In this document: piece after piece, positions 1 to 9,111 of the stretch
Numbering within the stretch: position 1 is the first letter of the stretch
Layout of the letters: each line of letters starts with the position of its first letter
Made by a program: the position numbers and the translations under genes
Source: Dyadobacter luticola
GTDB taxonomy: Bacteria; Bacteroidota; Bacteroidia; Cytophagales; Spirosomataceae
Assembly: GCF_005860805.1 (NCBI RefSeq)
Contig: NZ_VCEJ01000005.1
Coordinates: forward strand, 310,001-374,000
Length of the DNA: 64,000 nt
Reading direction: 5' to 3'
Notes under the pieces: model-generated
Told to the model about the DNA's origin: nothing
The model's input: the letters and a program-made list of their open reading frames with translations, nothing else
Databases searched by the model: none

Positions 1-30
1 GACCTTTCCGGCGGCAGGGCCACTTACTAA
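1..30 (+). CDS. possible 3' end of an upstream gene (partial)
   Basis: Frame 1 is open from the window edge and closes at a TAA at 28-30, giving a tail that reads DLSGGRATY. The next gene starts at 64 on the same strand, so this could be the C-terminus of the preceding operon gene. Nine codons cannot identify a family and the open frame could be chance. Confidence 0.25.
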   Translation, partial: DLSGGRATY

Positions 31-63
31 TGCCCTGCGACCCAGGGCGCAAGACGAATCATC

Positions 64-1179
64 ATGAAAGAAAATCAGATCCACTTTATATTCCCGGTGG
101 AAGGCGATATGCTGCACACTTGGGACGGTCGCGTCCCGGACGGAATTGTCACGGACAATCATTTAAAGTCAACCGCCAAGATAGCCGCGCCGGCGGGTTC
201 AGAAATCTTTGTTAATGGTATTAAAGCGATTGAAAAAGACAACTTTTTCGAAGCGGAAATCCAGCTCACTGATTTTGAAAATACATTAACTGCGGAGAAT
301 GTCACGACAGGCGAGAAAGCGAGCGCAAAAGCCTACTGGCTGAAAAATTTCGCGGGTGGTTACCGGCTTTCCATTGACGATAACATTTGGTTTTTACGTG
401 ATATCCAGCAAAATAAGGATGTGTACCAGTCGCTTTTTGAAAATCCGTTTTTGGGTTTTTTGAGAGAGGTTAACATTCAGTATGGTACCAAAATCCACCT
501 GAACCTTTTTTATCAGACCGACGGCTTCAATCTTTCTGAATTTACCGATCAGTATAAAAATGAATGGAAAGACAATGCAAACTGGCTGCGGTTAAGCTTC
601 CACGCGCTCGGCGAGTTTCCCGACAAACCATACATTGACGCGGGTTATGACGAAGTAAAAAGAGATTGCGACCTGATCATGGGCGAAATCCGCCGGTTTG
701 CGGGCGAGGAAGTGATGGGCTCTGTGACGACGATACATTGGGGCGAAGCGACCGCGGAAGGTTCCAGGGCGATGCGCGACGCGGGTTATACCGGTCAGCT
801 AGGCTATTTTAATGTGGATGATGACCAATATTCGGCCTCTTACTACCTGACCGTGGAGCAGCGGCGTAACCTGAAAAAGCGGTTTGTCTGGCGGGATACC
901 GATCAGGATATCACATTTATCCGCGCCAGTATTGTGATTGACAAAACGGATCTGAACCACATTGCGGCACATTTGAGCAGTCACAAAAAAGCGGGTACCA
1001 AACCGCCTTTCCTGGATTTGCTGGTGCACGAGCAATATTTTTATCCATTTTACGAAAACTACGAACCCGACTACCGCGAGCGAATCCTTACGGCGGTAAA
1101 ATGGGCGGACGACAACGGGTACCACCCCGCTTTTCTTACAGAGTCGATTTCGAATGAGCCGGCAGGCGCACTACATTAA
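64..1179 (+). CDS. NodB-like polysaccharide deacetylase-fold protein
   Basis: A 371-residue protein without a signal peptide. The sequence shows an Asp-Asp pair near residues 105-106 (SIDDNIWF), a segment SFHALGEFPDKPY around 178-190 with His180, and TTIHWGEAT around 222-230. Acidic pairs followed by two histidine motifs on a beta/alpha barrel are typical of NodB-like carbohydrate deacetylases, although the classic TFDDG and HxxxH signatures are not exact, so deacetylase activity is inference. Its stop is 3 nt before the start of the Tat-exported GH109-like gene, so the two are almost certainly cotranscribed and may handle the same amino sugar. It could instead be another glycoside hydrolase/deacetylase barrel protein. 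Confidence 0.6.
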   Translation: MKENQIHFIFPVEGDMLHTWDGRVPDGIVTDNHLKSTAKIAAPAGSEIFVNGIKAIEKDNFFEAEIQLTDFENTLTAENVTTGEKASAKAYWLKNFAGGYRLSIDDNIWFLRDIQQNKDVYQSLFENPFLGFLREVNIQYGTKIHLNLFYQTDGFNLSEFTDQYKNEWKDNANWLRLSFHALGEFPDKPYIDAGYDEVKRDCDLIMGEIRRFAGEEVMGSVTTIHWGEATAEGSRAMRDAGYTGQLGYFNVDDDQYSASYYLTVEQRRNLKKRFVWRDTDQDITFIRASIVIDKTDLNHIAAHLSSHKKAGTKPPFLDLLVHEQYFYPFYENYEPDYRERILTAVKWADDNGYHPAFLTESISNEPAGALH

Positions 1180-1182
1180 GTT

Positions 1183-2592
1183 ATGAAGCAGGATCGCAGG
1201 GATTTTATCAAACTGACCGGCCTCGGGCTGGCTTCGGGCAGCAGCTTGTCGGCTTTTGGCGGCAGTGCTCGAACTGAAAACGTCGGGTCGGGACTACGAG
1301 CGCAGTCGTCGGCACAACAATTCAATATGTGCAACTATGCGGCTCCCAAGCTGCCAACTGTACGTATAGGGTTTATCGGTTTGGGTAACCGGGGCATGGC
1401 GGCGGTGGAGCGGATGAATAAAATTGCGGGCGTGGAGATCAAAGCATTGTGTGATCTCCGTCCAGAAAAAGTGGCCGAGGCGACCAAAATGACGGAAGCG
1501 ACCGGCCACAAACCGCAGGGGTTTCATACCAGTCCGGATGCCTGGAAAAAGCTTTGCGAACTTGACCTTGACCTGATTTACATTGTGACGCCCTGGGCGC
1601 TGCACACGCCGATGGCGGTTTTTTCCATGAATCACGGAAAACATGTATGCGTGGAAGTACCCGCAGCGAAGACAATTGAAGAATGCTGGCAGCTGGTGGA
1701 AACTTCGGAGAAGACCAAAAAGCATTGCATGATGACCGAAAATTGCTGCTACGATTTCTCGGAGCTGCTGACATTGAACATGGCGCGGCAGGGGTTTTTC
1801 GGAGAGATCGTGCACGGCGAGGGCGCTTACATTCACAATTTACAGGAGTATGTGTTTGACAAAAAGCGGTTTTACCAAATGTGGGAGCTGAAAGAAATTT
1901 CCCAGCGCACCGGAAATCTCTACCCGACCCACGGCCTCGGCCCGATTTGTCAGGTGATGAACATTAACCGTGGTGACGCTATGGATTACCTCGTTTCGAT
2001 GTCGTCCAATGATTTTATCATGAATGAAACTGCGAAGAATCTGGCAGCGAAGGATGACTTTTTCAAGCCTTTTGTCAACAAGCCTTATAACGGTATGATG
2101 AACACATCGACCATTAAAACGAAGAAGGGCAAAACGATTATGGTCCAGTTTGATATTGCCTCGCCGAGGCCTTATTCAAGGATACAAATGATCAGCGGCA
2201 CGAAAGGATCAGCATTAAAATATCCGGAGCCGGCGCGGTACTCGCAGGGTCACGAGTGGCTTTCGCCGGAGGCTTACAAAGAAATTGAAGCCAAGTATAC
2301 GCCCCCGATTGTGAAGAAAATCGGGGAGATGGCGAAGAAGGTAGGCGGGCACGGCGGCATGGATTTCCTGATGGACTGGCGCACCATCGACTGCCTCCGA
2401 AACGGCCTCCCGCTCGACCAGGATGTATATGACGCCGCATTGTGGAGCTCAATCTCGCCGCTTAGCGAGTGGTCGGTGGCGCACCGCTCCAATTCCATCG
2501 ACGTGCCGGATTTCACCCGCGGCGCCTGGAAAACCAATGTGCCGGTAGACATCTCCATGGAAAAAGGCGGAAATACCGAAGTGAAATTATAA
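1183..2592 (+). CDS. Gfo/Idh/MocA family protein, GH109-like (alpha-N-acetylgalactosaminidase type), Tat-exported
   Basis: 469 residues. The N-terminus DRRDFIKLTGLGLA is a twin-arginine signal, pointing to export of a folded, cofactor-loaded protein. A Rossmann NAD motif, GFIGLGNRGMAAVERM, lies around 63-78; the dehydrogenase EKP-type motif appears as EVP near 158; and ENCCYD (about 186) and YPTHGLGPI (about 247) follow. The GNRG loop, ENCCYD and the YPTHGLGP block are the pattern of GH109 enzymes, which use NAD to cleave terminal alpha-N-acetylgalactosamine without net oxidation. Assignment to GH109 rather than a generic oxidoreductase is made from memory of the motifs. The gene follows the deacetylase-like gene by 3 nt and overlaps the convergent cupin gene by 6 nt. 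Confidence 0.75.
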   Translation: MKQDRRDFIKLTGLGLASGSSLSAFGGSARTENVGSGLRAQSSAQQFNMCNYAAPKLPTVRIGFIGLGNRGMAAVERMNKIAGVEIKALCDLRPEKVAEATKMTEATGHKPQGFHTSPDAWKKLCELDLDLIYIVTPWALHTPMAVFSMNHGKHVCVEVPAAKTIEECWQLVETSEKTKKHCMMTENCCYDFSELLTLNMARQGFFGEIVHGEGAYIHNLQEYVFDKKRFYQMWELKEISQRTGNLYPTHGLGPICQVMNINRGDAMDYLVSMSSNDFIMNETAKNLAAKDDFFKPFVNKPYNGMMNTSTIKTKKGKTIMVQFDIASPRPYSRIQMISGTKGSALKYPEPARYSQGHEWLSPEAYKEIEAKYTPPIVKKIGEMAKKVGGHGGMDFLMDWRTIDCLRNGLPLDQDVYDAALWSSISPLSEWSVAHRSNSIDVPDFTRGAWKTNVPVDISMEKGGNTEVKL

Positions 2593-2928
2593 GGTATTCT
2601 TTTCTAGCTCAATAAAATCCTCCCGCGGCGGCGTAAAACAATCGATGACCTTGCAGGCTGTAATGGCTACCGCGGAATGCGGCGCGTGCGGCGGAATGTA
2701 AGCCGACATGCCGGTGGTCAGCAGCATTTTCTCGCCGGCTACGGTAAACTCAATTTCACCTTCCAGGATATGGCACCATTGTTCGTGAAAGTGGCTGTGC
2801 TCGGGCAGCACCGTGCCGTGATCAATGGTAAAGTGTCCGAAAGTCTGGTTTTCCGAATGCGCAAGTGTCCCATAAATCCCGTCCCAGATTTTGACAACTT
2901 TTTTGGTATTGAAGTTTACAAAAGGCAT
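2587..2928 (-). CDS. small cupin-domain protein
   Basis: 113 residues forming one cupin barrel. Motif 1 is visible as HSHFHEQWCHILEGEIEF (about 44-61), with several histidines able to bind a metal, and motif 2 as YIPPHAPHSA (about 77-86). There is no signal peptide. Single-domain cupins of this size often act as small metal-dependent isomerases, dioxygenases or sugar-sensing accessory proteins; the substrate cannot be read here. The gene converges with the GH109-like gene and their 3' ends overlap by 6 bp, which suggests mutual transcriptional interference or shared termination. Confidence 0.8.
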   Translation of the reverse strand: MPFVNFNTKKVVKIWDGIYGTLAHSENQTFGHFTIDHGTVLPEHSHFHEQWCHILEGEIEFTVAGEKMLLTTGMSAYIPPHAPHSAVAITACKVIDCFTPPREDFIELEKNTL

Positions 2929-3009
2929 ATCCCAATATTATTTAGGTATTTTCTATAAATTGTAAACAAAAATAGGGCGAAAAGCTGCGAAACGTTCAAA
3001 AGGTTTTTT

Positions 3010-3017
3010 TACATTTG
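3010..3017 (+). promoter_or_regulatory. -7 promoter element TACATTTG
   Basis: Matches the Bacteroidota -7 consensus TAnnTTTG exactly and sits 33 nt before the TTG start at 3051. No clear -33 TTTG box is seen at the usual distance, so this is a partial match. It lies in the 122-bp divergent gap upstream of the cupin gene. Confidence 0.45.
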
Positions 3018-3050
3018 CCAGAATCTCTATAAAATTTCAATATTTAAGCA

Positions 3051-3608
3051 TTGCGCAGGATTTTATCCATATTGCTTTTGGGGCTTTTGCTTTACAACAT
3101 GGTGGGCTACTCGCTGGTCTACCTGTCGGAAGAAAGGCTTGTTGTAAGCGAAAAAGGAAAAGATTTTGTACAACAAACTGCTGGTTCTGCTGACATTATT
3201 ATCAAAGTACCGGTAGCAGTACCTTATCAGAACAACTGGGATGCCCCTGAGCCTGTCACCGGACAGATCGAGCATGAAGGGCAGTTTTACCAGATGAAGA
3301 GCCAGCAGCTTATCAATGATACCTTGTATGTGCAATGCGAGGTGGACCAGAATGCCAGGGATCGTTTTACCGAGCTGGTTTCCAAAGTGAATGACCAGGT
3401 GACCGGCCAGTCGGCAGAGTCTCAAAAAGGCCAGCATTCGCATATTTTAAAGAATTTCCTGAAAGAATACATGAGCCTCGGCCGCAAGCATACCTTCTAC
3501 GTGCTTGAATGGACCGCAGCTGCTAACCATTCTTTCCAATATGTTGCTCCTTCTCCATTATCTGAGCAGCATTTTAAAATCCCATCCCCACCACCCGATC
3601 TGGCTTAG
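3051..3608 (+). CDS. hypothetical secreted or membrane-anchored protein
   Basis: 185 residues starting at TTG. This start is chosen because it gives a proper signal or anchor (RRILSILLLGLLLYNMVGYSLVY) and lies just below a TACATTTG promoter element; the next ATG would cut the hydrophobic segment. The rest is polar and periplasmic-like (VKVPVAVPYQNNWDAPEP around 52-70), ending in a Pro-rich tail (IPSPPPDLA). I do not recognise a family. A similar layout, a small exported hypothetical close to a TonB receptor, suggests a role in the same uptake cluster, but that is inference. Codon use resembles the neighbouring core genes. Confidence 0.7.
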   Translation: MRRILSILLLGLLLYNMVGYSLVYLSEERLVVSEKGKDFVQQTAGSADIIIKVPVAVPYQNNWDAPEPVTGQIEHEGQFYQMKSQQLINDTLYVQCEVDQNARDRFTELVSKVNDQVTGQSAESQKGQHSHILKNFLKEYMSLGRKHTFYVLEWTAAANHSFQYVAPSPLSEQHFKIPSPPPDLA

Positions 3609-3753
3609 TATTTCCTTTTTTTGCTCCTGAGAAAATCACGTTTACGCGTGGTTGAGTTGCATGCATTCACAGTGTTTTTGGGTTATTTCAAAAACAACAA
3701 AATGTCGCAGCAGCAGGAGAGAAACTGATTTACCTAAAACAGATTTCTTCCAA

Positions 3754-4308
3754 ATGGCACATATTACCTTACCCGACGAATCGCTTCCCGGCATCGTAGG
3801 ACTATTCAACTTCCGCCCCGAAACAACCGGAGCACTTCAACTGATTGCCGAAACATTGCTGCGGGGCGAATCGTCCCTGACAAGCGGCGAGCGCGAACTG
3901 ATTGCCGCCCATGTTTCTTACCTCAACAACTGTCATTTCTGCCACACTTCGCACGCTTCCGCGGCGATGGCGCACCTGGAATGCGACCTCAGCCTGATCG
4001 ATGACATTAAGCAGGGTTTCAACCAGATCGAGATTTCTCCTAAGCTTCGTGCGCTGCTGAACATTGCCGGCAAAGTACAGAAAAGCGGCAAAGAAGTAAA
4101 AGAAAGCGACATCGAAGCCGCCCGCGAACAAGGCGCCACCGACCGCGAAATCCACGACGCCGTCTTGATCGCCGCCACCTTCTGCATGTTCAACCGCTAC
4201 GTTGACGGCCTGGGCACCTGGGCACCTCAGGAAAATGAGGCGTATAGGGAAATGGGACAGCGGATGGCGTTTACGGGGTATGTGAGGTATGCTGAGGCAG
4301 ACCTGTAG
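3754..4308 (+). CDS. AhpD-like / carboxymuconolactone decarboxylase family protein (peroxidase-related)
   Basis: 184 residues from the ATG at 3754; an in-frame extension to 3652 exists but reads as untranslated leader, and MAHITLPDES aligns with the start of the paralog at 4482. The helix ERELIAAHVSYLNNCHFCHTSHASA carries the AhpD CxxC pair (Cys60, Cys63) and the downstream His67 used in proton relay. Family members reduce peroxides or adaptor disulphides in the cytoplasm; the substrate is not known here. The 173-bp gap to the paralog is filled by an unusual 10-bp repeat. Two paralogs directly ahead of a TonB receptor suggest redox handling of an imported compound or protection during its uptake. 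Confidence 0.85.
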   Translation: MAHITLPDESLPGIVGLFNFRPETTGALQLIAETLLRGESSLTSGERELIAAHVSYLNNCHFCHTSHASAAMAHLECDLSLIDDIKQGFNQIEISPKLRALLNIAGKVQKSGKEVKESDIEAAREQGATDREIHDAVLIAATFCMFNRYVDGLGTWAPQENEAYREMGQRMAFTGYVRYAEADL

Positions 4309-4315
4309 GGAGTAA

Positions 4316-4455
4316 TAGTCATTGGTTGTCATTTATTGTCATTTATAGTCATTTGTTGTCAGGTATTGTAAAAACAATCAATGACAACAAATGACCCAAT
4401 GACAACAAATGACAAAACCTGACCACACCTGACAATCCCTGACCACACCTGACCC
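4316..4455. repeat. 10-bp-period repeat array, two arms in opposite orientation
   Basis: The plus strand carries decamers TAGTCATTGG, TTGTCATTTA (twice), TAGTCATTTG and TTGTCAGGTA from 4316 to 4365, then an inversion point around 4366-4380 (TTGTAAAAACAAT). After it come about eight copies in the reverse orientation (ATGACAAC, CCTGACCACA and variants) to about 4455. The consensus is roughly TTGTCAKKTR. The arms can fold into a long imperfect hairpin. The same decamer recurs at 26807-26876. Confidence 0.85.
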
Positions 4456-4481
4456 ATTTACAAATTTCAACTTCAAGTACC

Positions 4482-5057
4482 ATGCCTTATATCCCCCTTC
4501 CGGACCATTTGCCGGGAATTACTGGTTTGCTGGAATATAGCCAGGTTACTGCGCATCCGATACGGATTTTGACGCAGACTTTGTTGCGCGGTGAGTCGAC
4601 TTTGACGGCGGCTGAGCGTGAGCTGATTGCGACGATTGTGTCGCATAATAATGAGTGTAAGTTTTGCACGGCGGCGCATACGGCTGCGGCGGATGTGCTT
4701 TTGGGCGAGCATGAAACCTGCGAAATTATGAAGCAGGATATTGACGCTGCGCCGGTGAGCGAGAAAATGAAGGCTTTGCTGAAAATCGCGAAGCAGGTGC
4801 AAGTGAGCGGAAAAGCGGTTACCGCCGATGCGATCGCGCTGGCGAAAGAGCGCGGCGCTACTGACATTGAAATCCACGATACCGTGCTGATCGCCGCCTT
4901 GTTTTGCCTGTACAACCGCTATGTAGATGGAATGGCGACCGTCGCGCCATCGGACCCTGCCTTTTACACAGGTTTGGGACAGCGGCTTAAAGAGCACGGA
5001 TACAACAGATTACCCAACGGTTACGACCATTTAAAAACACAAGTTCAACCTTCCTGA
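4482..5057 (+). CDS. AhpD-like / carboxymuconolactone decarboxylase family protein, paralog 2
   Basis: 191 residues, clearly paralogous to the gene at 3754 (shared LPxxLPGIxGLxxYS, TLLRGESxLTxxERELIA and DxEIHDxVLIAAxFCxxNRYVDG blocks). The active-site helix reads HNNECKFCTAAHTAAADVL, with Cys59, Cys62 and His66. It probably has the same peroxidase or disulphide-reductase chemistry. Only 19 nt separate its stop from the TonB receptor start, so the two are likely one transcript. Duplication followed by divergence is the simplest history; whether the two copies act as one mixed oligomer is unknown. Confidence 0.85.
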   Translation: MPYIPLPDHLPGITGLLEYSQVTAHPIRILTQTLLRGESTLTAAERELIATIVSHNNECKFCTAAHTAAADVLLGEHETCEIMKQDIDAAPVSEKMKALLKIAKQVQVSGKAVTADAIALAKERGATDIEIHDTVLIAALFCLYNRYVDGMATVAPSDPAFYTGLGQRLKEHGYNRLPNGYDHLKTQVQPS

Positions 5058-5076
5058 GATTCGAAAAGACATTTAT

Positions 5077-7848
5077 ATGAAAAAACATTTACCTCTTCTG
5101 TGCATTTTGCTTTGCGTGTTTTTCCTCCAAAACGCCCTGGCTCAGTCGACTAAAATTTCGGGTAACATTTTTGACAGTGAGTCACAAAAACCCATTTCAG
5201 GCGCTTCTATTAAAGTAAAAGGAAAAAATACCGGTGCGATTTCCAATGCCGACGGATACTTTGAATTAAAATCCAATACCCCTGCGACGCTTGTTATTTC
5301 GCTGATCGGCTATGCGACTCAGGAAACGGAAGTGGCTTCTTCGGAAAGTTTGAGAATTAATCTGGTACAGTCCATTGAGGAGCTGAATCAGGTGGTAATT
5401 ACGGCTTCCCGGATGGAAGAGAGCATTTTGCGTTCTCCGGTGAGTATTGAAAAAATGGATTCACGCGCGGTGCAGCAGACGCCTTCCGCCAACTATTTCG
5501 ATGGTTTGGTGAATATGAAATCGCTGGATATGGTCACCAGCAGCCTGACTTACAAGCAGATCAACACCCGCGGATTTAACAGTACCGGTAACTCTCGCTT
5601 TTTACAACTCGTGGATGGGGTGGACAACCAGCCTTCCGGATTGGGTTTTGCGATGGGTAACCTCTTTGGTCCGCACGACATTGACGTGGAAAGCGTGGAG
5701 CTCATCCCCGGCGCGGCTTCTGCGCTTTACGGCCCGATTGCTTTTAACGGAATGCTGAATACCCGCACGAAAAATCCTTTTGAATACCAGGGATTGAGCG
5801 CGCAAACAAAATTTGGCGTAAATCACATTGGCGACGGTACCGGTCTCGGCGCAAAACCAATGTACGACCTCGCAATCCGCTATGCACAGGCTTTTAACAA
5901 CAAATTTGCATTCAAAATCAATGTTTCCTATTTGAGAGGAACCGACTGGTATGCAAATGATTACACCGACATTGACCCAAATACCCCCGAAGCAAACCGC
6001 GGCCCGAACAATCCCGGCAAAAACCAGCTGAACATTTACGGCGACGAGGTAGCGCAGACGCTTCCGAACATTGGCCGCGTGTCGCGTACGGGTTACGAAG
6101 AAAAAGACCTGGCCACTTACGGGGTTTACAGTTTCAAATCGAGCGCGGCGCTGCATTACCGCATTACCGACAAACTGGAAGTGATTTACCAGGCGAATTT
6201 CAACCAGGGTACCGCTCAGTATACGGGTAGTAACCGCTTCGTAATCAACGATTTCAAGTTCATGCAGCACAAACTTGAACTGAAAGGCAGCAACTTTTAT
6301 GTGCGTGCCTACACTAATAATGAATACTCGACCAACTCGTACAACACCCGCGCGCTTGGTCAGCAGATCAACCGTACCTGGGTGAAAGACCTGGCAGGAA
6401 ATACGGTGACGCCCGATAAGGCAGATGCGACCTGGTTTGAAAGATATGCAGCCGCCTATAATGGTGCGGTAACCGGGGTAACCTTGAAAGACCCTAATTC
6501 TGCCCGCGCTTTTGCCGATCAGGGCATGATCATGCCGGGCACTTCAGAATTCAATGCTGCGAAGGACCGGCTGATCCAGACCCGCGGACTATCCGGGGCA
6601 GGTATCCTCAGCGAATGCAGCCTGCGCCACTTGGAAGGAATGTATGATTTTAGCTCCGCGTTGAAATTTGTGAATTTACAGGTGGGCGGGAATTATCGGA
6701 AATACTATCTGAATACAGGCGGAACATTGTTTGATGATAAGGATAAGAACCTCACTAACAGCGAGTACGGCGTTTTTGCCCAGCTTTCGAAATCATTCTG
6801 GAAAGATGTTTTGAAACTGACATTATCAGGACGCTACGATAAAAACGAAAACTTTGACGGCCGCTTTACGCCACGTGCTTCCGCGGTTTTTTCACCAACA
6901 GAAAATCATCACTTCCGAGTTTCTTACCAAACAGGTTTTCGTAACCCAACGATCGGCGACCAGTACATTAAGCTGAATGTAGGCCCAATCATCATCCTCG
7001 GCGGCGCGCCGGTGAACTCGGCGGGTTTAAATGCCTACGAAAACTCGGTGACGATCAACTCGTTCTCGCAATTTGCCAGTGCTTTCGGGGCGGATATGCA
7101 AAAAGGAACACCGTTTCCGCAGGCCGTCGCTAATAATAAAGACAAGCTGGTGAAGTCGAATGTGCCTTATATCAAATCTGAAAAAGTAAAGAGCTACGAA
7201 ATCGGCTATAAAGGCCTGATTGCCAAGAAGCTGCTTTTTGACATTAACTATTATTACAGCCAGTACACGGATTTTATGATCAATACCGTGGTGGCCAGAG
7301 CGAATTCACCGATTTTATTAGCCGATGGATCCGTTAACCCTGCCGCAGCCGCGGAACTTCTGGGTGCAGACAGACAACTATTCCAGTTGTATACCAATGC
7401 TGCCGACAAAGTTTCGATCCAGGGTGTAAGTGCGGGGTTAACTTACTCTTTACCAAAAAATTATAAGCTGGGCGTGAATGCGACTTTCATTGAATTCAAT
7501 CTGAAAAACGCAGATCCAAACAACATTCCGGCTTTCAACACACCCAAAACAAAGACCAACGTAACATTCGGCAACGCAAAGCTGACCGAGAATTTTGGCT
7601 TTAATGTGGCGTGGCACTGGCAGAGCGCCTTCGACTGGTACGGGACATTCACCGAAATGCGTCCGGGCCGCGTGAAGGCTTACAACTTGCTGGACGCACA
7701 GGTAAGCTACCGCATCCCAAGCCTGAAAACGGTGGTGAAAGTAGGTGGGTCCAACATTGCCAACAAATACATTGTGCAGGCATACGGCTCGCCGGCAGTG
7801 GGCGGATTGTATTATGTGAGCTTGAATTTTGATCAGTTATTCAGATAA
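5077..7848 (+). CDS. TonB-dependent outer-membrane receptor with carboxypeptidase-regulatory N-domain
   Basis: 923 residues. A signal peptide ends at about residue 23 (ALAQ). A CarboxypepD-reg-like domain follows (ISGNIFDSESQKPISGASIKVKG, about 26-105), then the TonB-box-like ELNQVVITASRMEE and a plug domain with GFNSTGNSRFLQLVDGVDN and PGAASALYGP. The rest is an alternating aromatic beta-barrel ending in YYVSLNFDQLFR. It is a single receptor without a SusD partner, so the cargo is more likely a metal chelate, cofactor or peptide than a large glycan; this is inference. It is flanked by the AhpD-like pair and an MFS permease whose start lies 4 nt after its stop, giving a plausible outer-to-inner-membrane import route. 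Confidence 0.93.
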   Translation: MKKHLPLLCILLCVFFLQNALAQSTKISGNIFDSESQKPISGASIKVKGKNTGAISNADGYFELKSNTPATLVISLIGYATQETEVASSESLRINLVQSIEELNQVVITASRMEESILRSPVSIEKMDSRAVQQTPSANYFDGLVNMKSLDMVTSSLTYKQINTRGFNSTGNSRFLQLVDGVDNQPSGLGFAMGNLFGPHDIDVESVELIPGAASALYGPIAFNGMLNTRTKNPFEYQGLSAQTKFGVNHIGDGTGLGAKPMYDLAIRYAQAFNNKFAFKINVSYLRGTDWYANDYTDIDPNTPEANRGPNNPGKNQLNIYGDEVAQTLPNIGRVSRTGYEEKDLATYGVYSFKSSAALHYRITDKLEVIYQANFNQGTAQYTGSNRFVINDFKFMQHKLELKGSNFYVRAYTNNEYSTNSYNTRALGQQINRTWVKDLAGNTVTPDKADATWFERYAAAYNGAVTGVTLKDPNSARAFADQGMIMPGTSEFNAAKDRLIQTRGLSGAGILSECSLRHLEGMYDFSSALKFVNLQVGGNYRKYYLNTGGTLFDDKDKNLTNSEYGVFAQLSKSFWKDVLKLTLSGRYDKNENFDGRFTPRASAVFSPTENHHFRVSYQTGFRNPTIGDQYIKLNVGPIIILGGAPVNSAGLNAYENSVTINSFSQFASAFGADMQKGTPFPQAVANNKDKLVKSNVPYIKSEKVKSYEIGYKGLIAKKLLFDINYYYSQYTDFMINTVVARANSPILLADGSVNPAAAAELLGADRQLFQLYTNAADKVSIQGVSAGLTYSLPKNYKLGVNATFIEFNLKNADPNNIPAFNTPKTKTNVTFGNAKLTENFGFNVAWHWQSAFDWYGTFTEMRPGRVKAYNLLDAQVSYRIPSLKTVVKVGGSNIANKYIVQAYGSPAVGGLYYVSLNFDQLFR

Positions 7849-7852
7849 AATT

Positions 7853-9073
7853 ATGATGCAGACCCTGGACGTAATTGATTTGGAAGCAAAGAGTATTTCT
7901 GGAAAATGGCTCGCATTTGGCTTGTGCGCAGTGAGTTATATCCTCAGCGGCACGGTGTCGACATTGATGTCGGTGTACCTGCCGGTAGCGATTCCTGAGC
8001 TAAGAGGGGAGGCCGTGAGCCAGGCGCAGCTGGGAGAAATGGGTGCGTATGTTAGTGCGATTTACCTGTACGGCTGGATGGTCGGCGGCTTGCTCTTCGG
8101 TGTAGTAAGCGACCGCATCGGCCGGGTAAAATCCCTCGCGCTGGTCACCGGGCTCTACGGGCTTTGCACCGTGCTGATCACATTGGTCCCCGATTGGTAT
8201 TCTTTGCTGGCACTGCGTTTTTTCGCCGGAATGGGCGTCGGCGGTGTACTGCTGATCTCGACGGTTTACATTTCCGAAATCTGGGAAGAACGCAGCCGGG
8301 CCGTCATGCTGGGAATCCTGGCAGTTTGTTTCCCGATCGGCATTGTCACGACGGGTAGCCTCAATTTAATCTTTTCACATTGGCGCACTGCATTCGGGAT
8401 CGGGGTGATTCCTGTGCTTGCGGCCGTACTTATTCTTTTCCTGGCGCCAGAATCAGGCAAGTGGCGGATCACAAAAACCGTCAGCAGGGACGTAGAAAGC
8501 CTTTTTGATAAAAATAACCGGCCTAATGTGATTTCCGGTGCATTGATTTTTGGCTGCGTGCTGATCAGCTTGTGGGGAATTTTCTCATGGCTGCCCACCT
8601 GGGCGCAAACATTGCTCGCGGAAGGCGAAGCCGGGCAGAAAGAGCGTGGGCTCATCATGATCCTCCTCGGTATGGGCGGTATTATTGGCGGGGTGTTTTC
8701 AGGGATTTTTATCAACCGTTTTGGCAAGAAAAAAACCTTGATCGGCACATTCACACTTTGCGTAGTGATGTGCTTTGTCCTTTTCCTGACCAACAGCAGC
8801 TTTACCAGCATTATTTATATAGAAACTGCCGCGCTCGCTTTCGGCTTCGGGATCAGTCAGGGCGCTTTGTCGAGCTACATTCCGGAGTTGTTCCCGATCT
8901 CGATCCGCGGCACGGCAACTGGTTTTTGTTTCAATGTCGGAAGGTTTTTTACTGCCACCGCAGTATTTTTTATCGGATCACTGGTGAGTGTACTGGGAGG
9001 TTTTGGCAATGCATTGCTTGTGTTTACGCTGCCTTTTGTTATCGCGCTCATTATCACTGCCAGAAGCAGATGA
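7853..9073 (+). CDS. MFS transporter
   Basis: 406 residues from the ATG at 7853, 4 nt after the receptor stop; an upstream TTG at 7829 would overlap the receptor and is less likely. About twelve hydrophobic segments are visible. The canonical loop 2-3 motif is GVVSDRIGRVKSLAL (about 84-98), with its second-half echo INRFGKKKTLIG. AxLxxGxGxGGVLLISTVYISEIW resembles motif B/C regions of sugar or aromatic-acid:proton symporters. Direction and substrate cannot be read; coupling to the TonB receptor suggests import of the same compound across the inner membrane, or export of its chelator. A terminator follows at 9112. Confidence 0.9.
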   Translation: MMQTLDVIDLEAKSISGKWLAFGLCAVSYILSGTVSTLMSVYLPVAIPELRGEAVSQAQLGEMGAYVSAIYLYGWMVGGLLFGVVSDRIGRVKSLALVTGLYGLCTVLITLVPDWYSLLALRFFAGMGVGGVLLISTVYISEIWEERSRAVMLGILAVCFPIGIVTTGSLNLIFSHWRTAFGIGVIPVLAAVLILFLAPESGKWRITKTVSRDVESLFDKNNRPNVISGALIFGCVLISLWGIFSWLPTWAQTLLAEGEAGQKERGLIMILLGMGGIIGGVFSGIFINRFGKKKTLIGTFTLCVVMCFVLFLTNSSFTSIIYIETAALAFGFGISQGALSSYIPELFPISIRGTATGFCFNVGRFFTATAVFFIGSLVSVLGGFGNALLVFTLPFVIALIITARSR

Positions 9074-9111
9074 TCCATTTTATCGTATTATCATAGGTTA
9101 ATATATTAGGC

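Noticed and set aside
3652..3753. N-terminal extension of the first AhpD-like protein
   Set aside because: The added 34 residues have no counterpart in the paralog, whose start aligns with ATG 3754.
4316..4455. CRISPR or integron-like site
   Set aside because: The unit is a bare 10-bp tandem with no spacers, integrase or attachment core.
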